Origin: HGM12669 sp048527645
GTDB taxonomy: Bacteria > Bacillota > Clostridia > Oscillospirales > CAG-272
Direction: 5' to 3'
Length of the DNA stretch: 9,091 nucleotides
Assembly: GCA_048527645.1 (NCBI GenBank)
Contig: DBGFNI010000091.1
Span: forward strand, 1-9,091
The notes under the pieces were generated by a model, which saw only the letters and a list, made by a program, of their open reading frames with translations, was not told the origin of the DNA and searched no databases. A program made the translations under genes and the position numbers. This document shows positions 1 to 6,843 of the stretch, piece by piece. Position 1 is the first letter of the stretch; every line of letters begins with the position of its first letter.

Positions 1-62
1 AGACATAAAATAAAAGGAAATGTAAATAAAAGTTTGAAATGATAGGAAATTTCGAAAATCGC

Positions 63-91
63 TTTACAAGCGGTGCGAATGGTGCTATAAT
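63..91 (+). promoter_or_regulatory. Promoter of nifJ (sigma-A type, extended -10)
   Basis: A -35 box TTTACA lies at 63-68 and a perfect -10 box TATAAT at 86-91, separated by exactly 17 bases. TGC directly before the -10 box (83-85) makes it an extended -10. The predicted transcription start is near 98, giving a 5' leader of about 37 bases. The consensus Shine-Dalgarno AGGAGG at 121-126 sits 8 bases before the ATG at 135. A strong promoter and ribosome binding site fit a highly expressed central metabolic enzyme. The start position is inferred from the -10 box. Confidence 0.85.
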
Positions 92-101
92 TGAACACGT
101 G

Positions 102-119
102 ATGTGAATCATATTACAT
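102..119. promoter_or_regulatory. Imperfect dyad in the nifJ leader, possible Rex or CRP/FNR-type operator
   Basis: The 18-base element ATGTGAATCATATTACAT has arms ATGTGA and TTACAT, which pair except at one position. It lies about 5 to 22 bases after the predicted transcription start and ends just before the Shine-Dalgarno. The layout TGTGA-N6-TTACA resembles CRP/FNR-family sites (TGTGA-N6-TCACA). It also partly matches the Rex consensus TTGTGAA-N4-TTCACAA. Rex controls fermentation genes in many Clostridia, so NADH-responsive control of nifJ is plausible. This rests on pattern similarity only, and chance is possible in such AT-rich sequence. Confidence 0.35.
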
Positions 120-134
120 TAGGAGGAAACCAAC

Positions 135-3100
135 ATGGCAAGAAAAAAATTATCCATGGATGGAAACCAGGCAGCCGCTCATGTAAGCTACGCGTTTACG
201 GAAGTTGCCGGTATCTACCCCATCACCCCTTCCAGCCCCATGGCAGACTACGTTGACCAGTGGTCCGCACAGGGCTTGAAAAACATTTTCGGAACAACCG
301 TTAAGGTTGCAGAAATGCAGTCTGAGGCGGGCGCTGCCGGTACTGTTCACGGTTCCTTGGCGGCCGGCGCGCTGACGACCACCTACACAGCTTCTCAGGG
401 GTTGCTTTTGATGATCCCCAATATGTATAAGATCGCAGGCGAATTGCTCCCCTGCGTGTTCCATGTGTCTGCGCGCTGCGTTGCGTCTCACGCACTGAAC
501 ATTTTCGGTGACCATTCCGACGTTTACGCCTGCCGTCAGACCGGCTTTGCCATGCTGGCAGAGTCCAACCAGCAGGAAATCATGGATCTGGGTGCGGTTG
601 CGCATCTGGCAGCGATCAAGGGTCGCGTGCCGTTCCTGAACTTCTTTGACGGCTTCCGCACCTCTCACGAAGTGCAGAAAATCGAGGTTTGGGACTATGA
701 GGATCTGAAGGAAATGACGGATATGGACGCTGTGCAGGCGTTCCGTGACCGGGCGATTAACCCCGAGCATCCTGTTCTGCGCGGTTCCGCGGAAAACGGC
801 GACATCTTCTTCCAGCACAGAGAGTCCTGCAACCCCTATTACAACGCGCTTCCCGCTGTTGTTGAGGAATACATGGACAAGGTGAATGCAAAGCTGGGAA
901 CCGACTACAAGCTGTTTAACTACTACGGTGCACCCGATGCAGAAAAGGTGATCATCGCCATGGGTTCCGTCTGTGACGTGACCGAAGAGGTGATCGACTA
1001 CATGCTGGCGCGCGGCGAGAAGGTCGGCCTTATCAAGGTTCGTCTGTACCGTCCGTTCTGCGCAGACAAGCTGGCTGCGGCAATTCCCGCAACGGTGAAA
1101 AAGATTGCCGTTCTGGATCGCACCAAGGAGCCCGGCGCGCTGGGCGAGCCGCTGTATCTGGATGTTGTGACCGCACTGGCACAGCAGGGAATCACCGGCA
1201 TCAAGGTGGTCGGCGGCCGTTACGGTTTGGGTTCGAAGGATACCACGCCGGCATCCATCTTTGCCGTATATGAAAATCTGGATAAGGATGAGCCCAAGAA
1301 CGGCTTCACCATCGGCATTGTCGATGACGTGACCGGACTGTCTCTGGAGGAAAAGCCGGCGCCTGATACCGCTGCGCAGGGCACGATCTCCTGCAAATTC
1401 TGGGGTCTGGGCGGCGACGGTACCGTCGGTGCAAACAAGAACTCCATCAAGATCATCGGTGACCATACCGACAAATATGTTCAGGCATATTTCCAGTATG
1501 ACTCCAAGAAGACCGGCGGTGTCACCATTTCGCACCTGCGTTTCGGTGACAAACCGATCAAATCTCCCTACTACATCACGCAGGCGGACTTTGTCGCTTG
1601 CCATAACGTGGCATATCTGCTCAAGGGCTTCAAGATCGTCAACGACGTCAAGCCTGGCGGCACCTTCCTGTTGGACTGCCTGTGGAGCGCAGAGGAGCTG
1701 GATCAGCATCTGCCCGCTTCCGTCAAGTCCTATATCGCGAAGAACAACATTCAGTTCTACATCATCAACGCCACCTCCATTGCAAAGAACGAGGTCGGCA
1801 ACATGAAGGTGAAGAACACGGTTTTGCAGTCCGCTTTCTTTGCACTGGCAAATATTTTGCCCGCTGCGGACGCAATCAGCTACATGAAGGAAAAGGCAAC
1901 CAAGTCCTATTCCAAGTTCGGTGACGAGGTTGTCGCACAGAACCACAAGGCAATTGAGCTGGGTGCAAACGCATTTGTCAAGGTTGACGTTCCCGCTGCA
2001 TGGGCTGATGCCGGCGAGACCGAAGCTGAGCCCGCAGCACAGGGCGGACGCAAAGAGGTTGTGGACTTTGTCAACCGTATCCTCAATCCTGTGGATAAGA
2101 TGGACGGCGACAGCCTGCCGGTATCCGCGTTCAAGGGTATGGAGGACGGTACCTTCCCGCAGGGTGCAGCTGCATATGAGAAGCGCGGCGTTGCCGTGTT
2201 TGCTCCGATCTGGCATGAGGAAAACTGTATTCAGTGTAACAACTGTGCATTTGTCTGTCCGCATGCTGCCATCCGTCCGTTTGCAATGAACGCCGAGGAG
2301 GCTGCAAACGCACCGGAAGGAACGCCTTTCACCGCTAAGCCGGTGATCAAGACCGACTACAAATTCACCATGGCAATCAGCCCGCTGGATTGTATGGGCT
2401 GTACGCTGTGCGTCAAGGCATGTCCCGTGACGGTGAAGGCGCTGGCAAACGGCACGCCGGAAAAAGCCGCACTGGAAATGACCACACAGGAAAAGGCAAT
2501 CCAGCAGCAGAAAGTGTTCGATTACGCGGTTGCTAATGTATCCGAAAAGAAGGAACTGATCAATACCACCGTGAAGGGCAGCCAGTTCAAGCAGCCGTTG
2601 CTTGAGTTCTCCGGCTCCTGCGCGGGTTGCGCAGAGACGTCCTATGCGCGTCTGATCACGCAGTTGTTCGGTGAGAGAATGTACATCTCCAACGCAACCG
2701 GTTGTTCCTCCATTTGGGGCGGTAGCGCACCGGCAACGCCCTACACCGTGAACCGTGAGACGGGACGCGGCCCCGCATGGGCAAACTCCCTGTTCGAGGA
2801 CAACGCGGAGCACGGCTTCGGTATGTCTTTGGGTCAGAAGGCAATCCGTGAGAGACTGAAGGGCTATGTGGAAGAGGTTGCTTCCAAGACCGAGGACGCC
2901 GCACGCAAAGAGGCTTGTGAAAACTGGCTGGCGACCTACGACGACGGCAAGGCAAACGGCCCTGCGACCGAAGCGCTGATTGCTTCCCTCGAGGCATGTG
3001 GCTGCGATTTGGCAAAGAAGATTTTGGCAGAGAAGGACTTCTTGTCCAAGAAGTCTGTATGGATCTTCGGCGGCGACGGCTGGGCATATGATATCGGCTT

Positions 3101-3698
3101 CGGCGGCTTGGATCATGTTTTGGCATCCGGCGAGGATGTGAATGTGATGGTCTTTGACACGGAGGTGTATTCCAACACCGGCGGTCAGGCTTCCAAGGCT
3201 TCCAACATCGGTCAGGTTGCACAGTTTGCGGCTGCGGGCAAGGCAATCGGCAAGAAGAATCTTGCGGAGATCGCAATGTCTTACGGCTATGTATACGTCG
3301 CACAGGTTGCAATGGGCGCGGATATGAATCAGCTGCTCAAGGCTCTGACAGAAGCAGAAGCATACAAGGGACCGTCTCTGATCATCGGTTATGCTCCCTG
3401 TGAAATGCACGGTATCAAGAAGGGCGGCATGCAGAACTGCCAGCTGGAAATGAAGAAGGCAGTGGAAGCAGGCTACTGGCATATGTTCCGGTACAATCCG
3501 ACCCTGGAAACCGGCAAGCTGATCATCGACTCCAAGGAGCCCACCGGCGATTATCAGGCATTCATCAGCAACGAGGCGCGTTATGCGCGTCTGGCTCAGT
3601 CCTTCCCTGAGCGCGCACAGATGCTGTTTGCAAAGGCAGAGGCTGCTGCAAAGGCGAAGTATGACAGACTGGTGAAATACGGAAAGATGTTTGACTGA
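135..3698 (+). CDS. nifJ: Pyruvate:ferredoxin (flavodoxin) oxidoreductase, single-chain homodimeric type
   Basis: This cytoplasmic enzyme oxidises pyruvate with CoA to acetyl-CoA and CO2, passing electrons to ferredoxin or flavodoxin. It is the main pyruvate-cleaving step of anaerobic fermenters. All expected parts are visible in 1187 residues, the usual family length. The N-terminal domain carries YPITPSSPMAD at 28-38, with T31 at the position of the catalytic threonine. A ferredoxin-like domain has two 4Fe-4S motifs: C698-x2-C701-x2-C704-x3-C708 and C753-x2-C756-x2-C759-x3-C763. The thiamine diphosphate domain has CAGC (829-832), C857, GGDGW at 979-983 and NTGGQ at 1014-1018. C1089 in APCEMHG fits the fourth ligand of the proximal cluster. 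The ATG follows AGGAGG by 8 bases. There are no nif genes nearby, so a fermentative rather than nitrogen-fixation role is likely. It is monocistronic, with its own promoter and terminator, and no damage is seen. Confidence 0.97.
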   Translation: MARKKLSMDGNQAAAHVSYAFTEVAGIYPITPSSPMADYVDQWSAQGLKNIFGTTVKVAEMQSEAGAAGTVHGSLAAGALTTTYTASQGLLLMIPNMYKIAGELLPCVFHVSARCVASHALNIFGDHSDVYACRQTGFAMLAESNQQEIMDLGAVAHLAAIKGRVPFLNFFDGFRTSHEVQKIEVWDYEDLKEMTDMDAVQAFRDRAINPEHPVLRGSAENGDIFFQHRESCNPYYNALPAVVEEYMDKVNAKLGTDYKLFNYYGAPDAEKVIIAMGSVCDVTEEVIDYMLARGEKVGLIKVRLYRPFCADKLAAAIPATVKKIAVLDRTKEPGALGEPLYLDVVTALAQQGITGIKVVGGRYGLGSKDTTPASIFAVYENLDKDEPKNGFTIGIVDDVTGLSLEEKPAPDTAAQGTISCKFWGLGGDGTVGANKNSIKIIGDHTDKYVQAYFQYDSKKTGGVTISHLRFGDKPIKSPYYITQADFVACHNVAYLLKGFKIVNDVKPGGTFLLDCLWSAEELDQHLPASVKSYIAKNNIQFYIINATSIAKNEVGNMKVKNTVLQSAFFALANILPAADAISYMKEKATKSYSKFGDEVVAQNHKAIELGANAFVKVDVPAAWADAGETEAEPAAQGGRKEVVDFVNRILNPVDKMDGDSLPVSAFKGMEDGTFPQGAAAYEKRGVAVFAPIWHEENCIQCNNCAFVCPHAAIRPFAMNAEEAANAPEGTPFTAKPVIKTDYKFTMAISPLDCMGCTLCVKACPVTVKALANGTPEKAALEMTTQEKAIQQQKVFDYAVANVSEKKELINTTVKGSQFKQPLLEFSGSCAGCAETSYARLITQLFGERMYISNATGCSSIWGGSAPATPYTVNRETGRGPAWANSLFEDNAEHGFGMSLGQKAIRERLKGYVEEVASKTEDAARKEACENWLATYDDGKANGPATEALIASLEACGCDLAKKILAEKDFLSKKSVWIFGGDGWAYDIGFGGLDHVLASGEDVNVMVFDTEVYSNTGGQASKASNIGQVAQFAAAGKAIGKKNLAEIAMSYGYVYVAQVAMGADMNQLLKALTEAEAYKGPSLIIGYAPCEMHGIKKGGMQNCQLEMKKAVEAGYWHMFRYNPTLETGKLIIDSKEPTGDYQAFISNEARYARLAQSFPERAQMLFAKAEAAAKAKYDRLVKYGKMFD

Positions 3699-3705
3699 TC
3701 CGCGG

Positions 3706-3767
3706 CGGTCAGATGACCGTGCGGCAACCGCATGCGACGGTTGATCAAAAGCATCGGAATGTTCCGA
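3706..3767 (+). repeat. Three short stem-loops between nifJ stop and its terminator
   Basis: Three consecutive small inverted repeats lie in the nifJ 3' untranslated region. They are CGGTC-AGAT-GACCG (3706-3719, counting the flanking paired bases), TGCGG-CAA-CCGCA (3720-3732), and the 14-base perfect palindrome TCGGAATGTTCCGA (3754-3767). None has a T-run, so they are not terminators on their own. They could stabilise the message 3' end against exonucleases. Individually such short stems arise by chance in GC-rich DNA. Confidence 0.4.
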
Positions 3768-3770
3768 ATC

Positions 3771-3803
3771 AAACGGACCGGCAGAATATGCCGGTCCGTT
3801 TTT
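3771..3803 (+). terminator. Intrinsic terminator of nifJ
   Basis: A perfect 13-base-pair stem is formed by 3771-3783 (AAACGGACCGGCA) and 3789-3801, with a 5-base loop GAATA (3784-3788). The stem runs straight into a T-run at 3799-3803. It lies 72 bases after the nifJ stop codon. The GC-rich stem plus T-run is a textbook Rho-independent terminator for the plus strand. On the minus strand the trailing bases are poorer in T, so it is less likely to serve both directions. Confidence 0.9.
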
Positions 3804-3888
3804 GTCGGTATTCTGTTTGGCTGCGGCGGCAGGCTTTCCCGATCTGCGGGCGGCGCGCAGGCTGTGCCGCCGATATGGTTTGCGTACA

Positions 3889-3922
3889 AAAAGAGAGCGC
3901 CTTGTAAAAAGCGCTCTCTTTT
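3889..3922 (-). terminator. Intrinsic terminator, likely bidirectional, best for the minus-strand operon
   Basis: A perfect 12-base-pair stem pairs AAAAGAGAGCGC (3889-3900) with GCGCTCTCTTTT (3911-3922) around a 10-base loop. The arms carry an A-tract on one side and a T-tract on the other, so it can act in both directions. Read on the minus strand the stem ends in five T bases, one more than on the plus strand. It is 168 bases past the ycaO stop codon, so I assign it mainly to the minus-strand galK-cysK-ycaO operon. It may also back up nifJ termination. Confidence 0.75.
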
Positions 3923-3942
3923 GCTTGTGATATGAAATCGGA

Positions 3943-4080
3943 GGCATCCGCCGCAGACGGCGTTTGCCATAGTGGAACAGCGACTGCCGCATAAAGACAG
4001 CGCCAGCAGCTGCGGATCGCGGCAATGGGTTGCCGCGATGGTCGGGGAGCTTTTCCCGATCGTGCCGTGTGTTGCGGCAC
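3943..4080. repeat. Cluster of four stem-loops after ycaO
   Basis: Four inverted repeats lie between the ycaO stop and the terminator at 3889-3922. The first is GGCA/TGCC plus CGCCG/CGGCG around CAGA (3943-3968). The second is the perfect 10-base-pair stem ATCGCGGCAA/TTGCCGCGAT with loop TGGG (4016-4039). The third is a stem at 4042-4059 with outer arms TCGGG/CCCGA. The fourth is GTGCCG/CGGCAC (4062-4080). None is followed by a T-run. With the terminator they would give the operon a structured 3' untranslated region of about 200 bases. Function is unknown; stability elements, an unrecognised small RNA and chance are all possible. No open reading frame with a convincing ribosome binding site was seen in this 392-base gap. 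Confidence 0.5.
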
Positions 4081-4090
4081 CGCGCCCTGA

Positions 4091-5887
4091 CTATTTTCGG
4101 GAAGCGGCGAGTGCGCAAAGCTCCGCGGCTTTTTCTTCGTGGCGAAATGCCGCGGCAGCGCGGCTGATCGTGTCGGAGAGCGCGTTTTGCGCTGCGGTTT
4201 TACAGTTTGCTGCATAGGGGCATGCGGCGCAGGTGTCCGGCGCGTGCGCACAGCGGGGCATATATGCATCAAACGGGTTGGACTGCTCGCGCAGAACCGT
4301 TTCAACGCGGTTCAAGATCCGTTCTGTGTAAAAAGGCGAGAGCAGAGACAGCGTCTGCGCGATGTCATATCCCTGACGAAGCAGAGTGTCAGCCTGACAG
4401 ATCGCCGAAAAATACGCATGATCGTCACCGGTGCTGACTGCCGCGGCGTCTGCGGCTTCCTTCATCGCCTGATCGCGGTTGCCGAGTTTCCATTCCAGAC
4501 AGCCCATGCAGGCACAGCCGAGCATTTTGTCCTGCTGTGACGAAAGCCCCAGCGGCATGCCGCTGAAAGCGGAGAAGCGCTTGTCGTGGGTGAAATTCGA
4601 CATGGTATATTTGCAGTAGATCAGCGCGGCTATTGCCTGCTTTTCGTCAGCGGCGGCAATATCGTGCTGAATCGCGGAGAATTCGGCAGTGCAGCGCACA
4701 ATTGGAATTCCGGTGGTCAGACTGCTGTGCATCAACTCGCTCATGCCGGGAACGATGATGCGATAAGAACGGAACCCCAGCACGGAATAATCACGCACCA
4801 GCATGGTTTTTCCTTTTTCATCCAAATAATCGAGGATAAAACGGAGCAGGTCGCGGTTGCTCTCACCCGCGTGATCGGGGAAGGGCTTGAATGCGTAAGT
4901 GGGTGTGCCGTTGAAAAACTCAATCGGATAGGAGCCGGTATTATTGATCCATCCGCAGTAGATATCATAGATGTCGCGCTTCTTATTCTTGGCGGTGTGC
5001 ACATTGCGCACGACCGCGACATCCTTGAGGTGATGCCCCTGAAACAGCTCGGTCAGGCTGCGCTCCAAAGCGATTTCAAAGATGGGGCTTGCGCCGAGGT
5101 GAATATGGTACGCATTGGTCTCGCGATTGATGACCGCTGCCGCTATGACGGGATAGGGCTCGCCCAGCGAGCAATCCTTGATCAACACATCCAGACCTGC
5201 TGCGCGAATTTCCTCAATGGCCTCCCACGCGGCGGAAAACTGCCGCAGATAGTCGTCGGGAATGGTCGGCGGAACCGCCTTTCCGGTGAGGAGCTTTCCC
5301 TGATTGTATCGCTCAATAATCTCGCTGAAGCCCTGCACCAGCGCCTCTTCCGGCGTGTTTCCCGCTGCCAGACCGTTGGTGAGATACAGGCGATAAATCA
5401 GTTTTTGCGGGAAATAGGTCATTTCCCCGCGATTCATATTGACGAAGGGCAGCGCGGTGACGCTGTCATCGCTGCGCTCGGAATCCAAAGCGGTTTGCAA
5501 AACCTTATCCGCGCTGACGGGATCGTTTTGAAACGCGGAGGCGTTTTGCGCGATTGCTTCAAACCAAGCGCCGCAGTTTTCTTGCAGCTGCTGCCGGGTA
5601 AGCGTGACGGCGTCGTTCAGCTTGAGCTCCCGCATACTTGCCGTGCCGCTTTGCAAGCGCTCCATCAGTTCCGCATAGCCGCTTGCGCGGGCAAGCTGCG
5701 GGGTGACGCCCTTGCCGTTTGTGGCGGCGGCGGTACCCTTGACGGAAACGTGAAGAGAGTGGCAGGTGCGGATGCCGGAATCGTTCCATTCTTCTTGTGT
5801 TTCCAGACCGCAGTCTGCTAAAATCTTCAGGATTTTCGCAACGGTATTCTCGGGGGAATCGTCTTTGAACCTTTCGTCAATGTTCAT
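4091..5887 (-). CDS. ycaO: YcaO-family protein (E. coli YcaO type) with C-terminal cysteine cluster
   Basis: YcaO enzymes use ATP to activate backbone amides, giving azolines or thioamides; E. coli YcaO is linked to RimO methylthiolation of ribosomal protein S12. This 598-residue protein is close in length to E. coli YcaO and matches it in recalled blocks: TNGKG (56-60), AELMER (72-77), NGLAAGNT (171-178), QGFSEIIERY (185-194), a SLGEPYPVI block (240-248), ERSLTELFQG (275-284) and RIIVPGMSE (376-384). The glutamates of the AELMER, SEIIER and LTEL blocks fit the family's Mg-ATP site. Residues about 455-540 look helical, TPR-like, as in E. coli YcaO. The tail has C546-x6-C553-x2-C556-x5-C562, plus CACMGC at 458-463. 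No PxPxP end typical of peptide-natural-product YcaOs is present. The ATG follows AAGGAG (5898-5903) by 10 bases. It is last in the operon, with no precursor peptide or TfuA gene visible. The substrate is unknown. Confidence 0.9.
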   Translation of the reverse strand: MNIDERFKDDSPENTVAKILKILADCGLETQEEWNDSGIRTCHSLHVSVKGTAAATNGKGVTPQLARASGYAELMERLQSGTASMRELKLNDAVTLTRQQLQENCGAWFEAIAQNASAFQNDPVSADKVLQTALDSERSDDSVTALPFVNMNRGEMTYFPQKLIYRLYLTNGLAAGNTPEEALVQGFSEIIERYNQGKLLTGKAVPPTIPDDYLRQFSAAWEAIEEIRAAGLDVLIKDCSLGEPYPVIAAAVINRETNAYHIHLGASPIFEIALERSLTELFQGHHLKDVAVVRNVHTAKNKKRDIYDIYCGWINNTGSYPIEFFNGTPTYAFKPFPDHAGESNRDLLRFILDYLDEKGKTMLVRDYSVLGFRSYRIIVPGMSELMHSSLTTGIPIVRCTAEFSAIQHDIAAADEKQAIAALIYCKYTMSNFTHDKRFSAFSGMPLGLSSQQDKMLGCACMGCLEWKLGNRDQAMKEAADAAAVSTGDDHAYFSAICQADTLLRQGYDIAQTLSLLSPFYTERILNRVETVLREQSNPFDAYMPRCAHAPDTCAACPYAANCKTAAQNALSDTISRAAAAFRHEEKAAELCALAASRK

Positions 5888-5904
5888 GATGGTATTTCTC
5901 CTTT

Positions 5905-6843
5905 TCAGAATGAGTCGTCTTCAAATAGAGGCGTGGAAAAATAACGCTCTGCGGTATCCGGCAAAACAGTGACAACGGTTTTTCCGGCGCCGAGCTTGCG
6001 CGCAAGTTTTTTTGCCGCGGCAACATTGGTCCCGGAAGAAATGCCGCACATGATGCCCTCCAGTCTTGCCAGATCCTTGGCGGTTTGAATGGCCTCGCGG
6101 TCGGAAACGATACAGATTTCTTCATAGATCGACTGATCCAGCACGGCGGGAATCACACCGTCGCCGATGCCCATCTGCAGGTGGGTGCCGATGGCGCCGC
6201 CCGAAAGAACCGCCGCATTTTCCGGCTCTGCCGCCCAGATCACGGTTTCGGGATGGACTGCTTTCAGCGCACTTCCGATCCCGGTGATGGTGCCGCCAGT
6301 GCCGATGCCGCTGCAAAAGCCGTCGATGGTGCAGCCCGCCTGGCGGATGAGCTCCGCCGCGGTCTGATCGCGGTGAACGGCGGGATTTGCCGGATTTTCA
6401 AACTGCTGCGGGATGAACACCCGGGGATCCTCTTGCGCCATGCGGTTTGCCGTGCAGACACAATCCTCGATGCACTTGCCGATATTTCCCGCGTCGTGCA
6501 CCAAAATGACCTGCGCGCCGTAGTGTTCGATCAGCATGCGTCTCTCCTGACTGACGGAATCCGGCATGATGATGACCGTGCGATAGCCGCGGACAGCGCC
6601 CACCAGAGCCAGACCGACGCCCTGATTGCCGCTGGTCGGCTCGACAATGATCGAATCTGCGTGCAGCAGACCACGGCGCTCTGCGTCGGTGATCATGCTG
6701 TATGCCGTGCGGGTTTTGATTGACCCGCCGATGTTTAAGCCTTCAAATTTGACCAGAATCTGCGCCGCGTCCGGCTCGCACATGCGCTGCAGACGGATCA
6801 GCGGTGTGTTGCCGATGCAGTCAAGAACAGAATCGAAAATCAT
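5905..6843 (-). CDS. cysK: Cysteine synthase-family PLP enzyme (O-acetylserine sulfhydrylase-like)
   Basis: This family replaces the acetyl (or phosphate) group of activated serine with sulfide to make cysteine, using pyridoxal phosphate. The 312-residue product is the usual length. Visible are GNTPLIRL (11-18), GGSIKTR (39-45) with K43 as the likely Schiff-base lysine, TSGNQG (70-75) as substrate loop, QQFENPANP (146-154), the phosphate loop GTGGT (181-185), GISSGT (267-272) and LPDTAERY (294-301). The loop has Q where CysK usually has T (TSGNTG), and GGSIK recalls the CBS/phosphoserine-sulfhydrylase branch, so the donor may not be O-acetylserine. The start at 6843 is chosen because the family N-terminus begins there and its ATG overlaps the galK stop as TAATG. 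An in-frame upstream ATG at 6891 would add 16 unconserved, basic residues. It ends 17 bases before ycaO, implying translational coupling. Confidence 0.9.
   Translation of the reverse strand: MIFDSVLDCIGNTPLIRLQRMCEPDAAQILVKFEGLNIGGSIKTRTAYSMITDAERRGLLHADSIIVEPTSGNQGVGLALVGAVRGYRTVIIMPDSVSQERRMLIEHYGAQVILVHDAGNIGKCIEDCVCTANRMAQEDPRVFIPQQFENPANPAVHRDQTAAELIRQAGCTIDGFCSGIGTGGTITGIGSALKAVHPETVIWAAEPENAAVLSGGAIGTHLQMGIGDGVIPAVLDQSIYEEICIVSDREAIQTAKDLARLEGIMCGISSGTNVAAAKKLARKLGAGKTVVTVLPDTAERYFSTPLFEDDSF

Noticed and set aside
135..3698. A nitrogen-fixation locus, suggested by the name nifJ
   Set aside because: No nif structural or assembly genes flank it. The sequence is equally that of the common fermentative enzyme.
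150..4118. Uninterrupted minus-strand reading frame of about 1322 codons covering all of nifJ
   Set aside because: It is in register with the nifJ codons, so it stays open simply because nifJ, after one TTA at 150-152, uses no TTA, CTA or TCA codon. The translation is rich in Cys, His, Leu and Arg with no recognisable domain, while the sense strand is a clear full-length oxidoreductase.
4586..5821. Plus-strand frame of 411 codons inside ycaO
   Set aside because: It is in-register antisense of ycaO and open for the same codon-bias reason. It has no domain I recognise and no promoter or ribosome binding site of its own.
4091..5887. A ribosomal natural-product (azoline or thiopeptide) biosynthesis cluster around the YcaO gene
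   Set aside because: No precursor peptide, dehydrogenase, leader-peptide-binding domain, protease or transporter is seen nearby. The protein resembles the E. coli YcaO branch and lacks the PxPxP C-terminus of cyclodehydratases.
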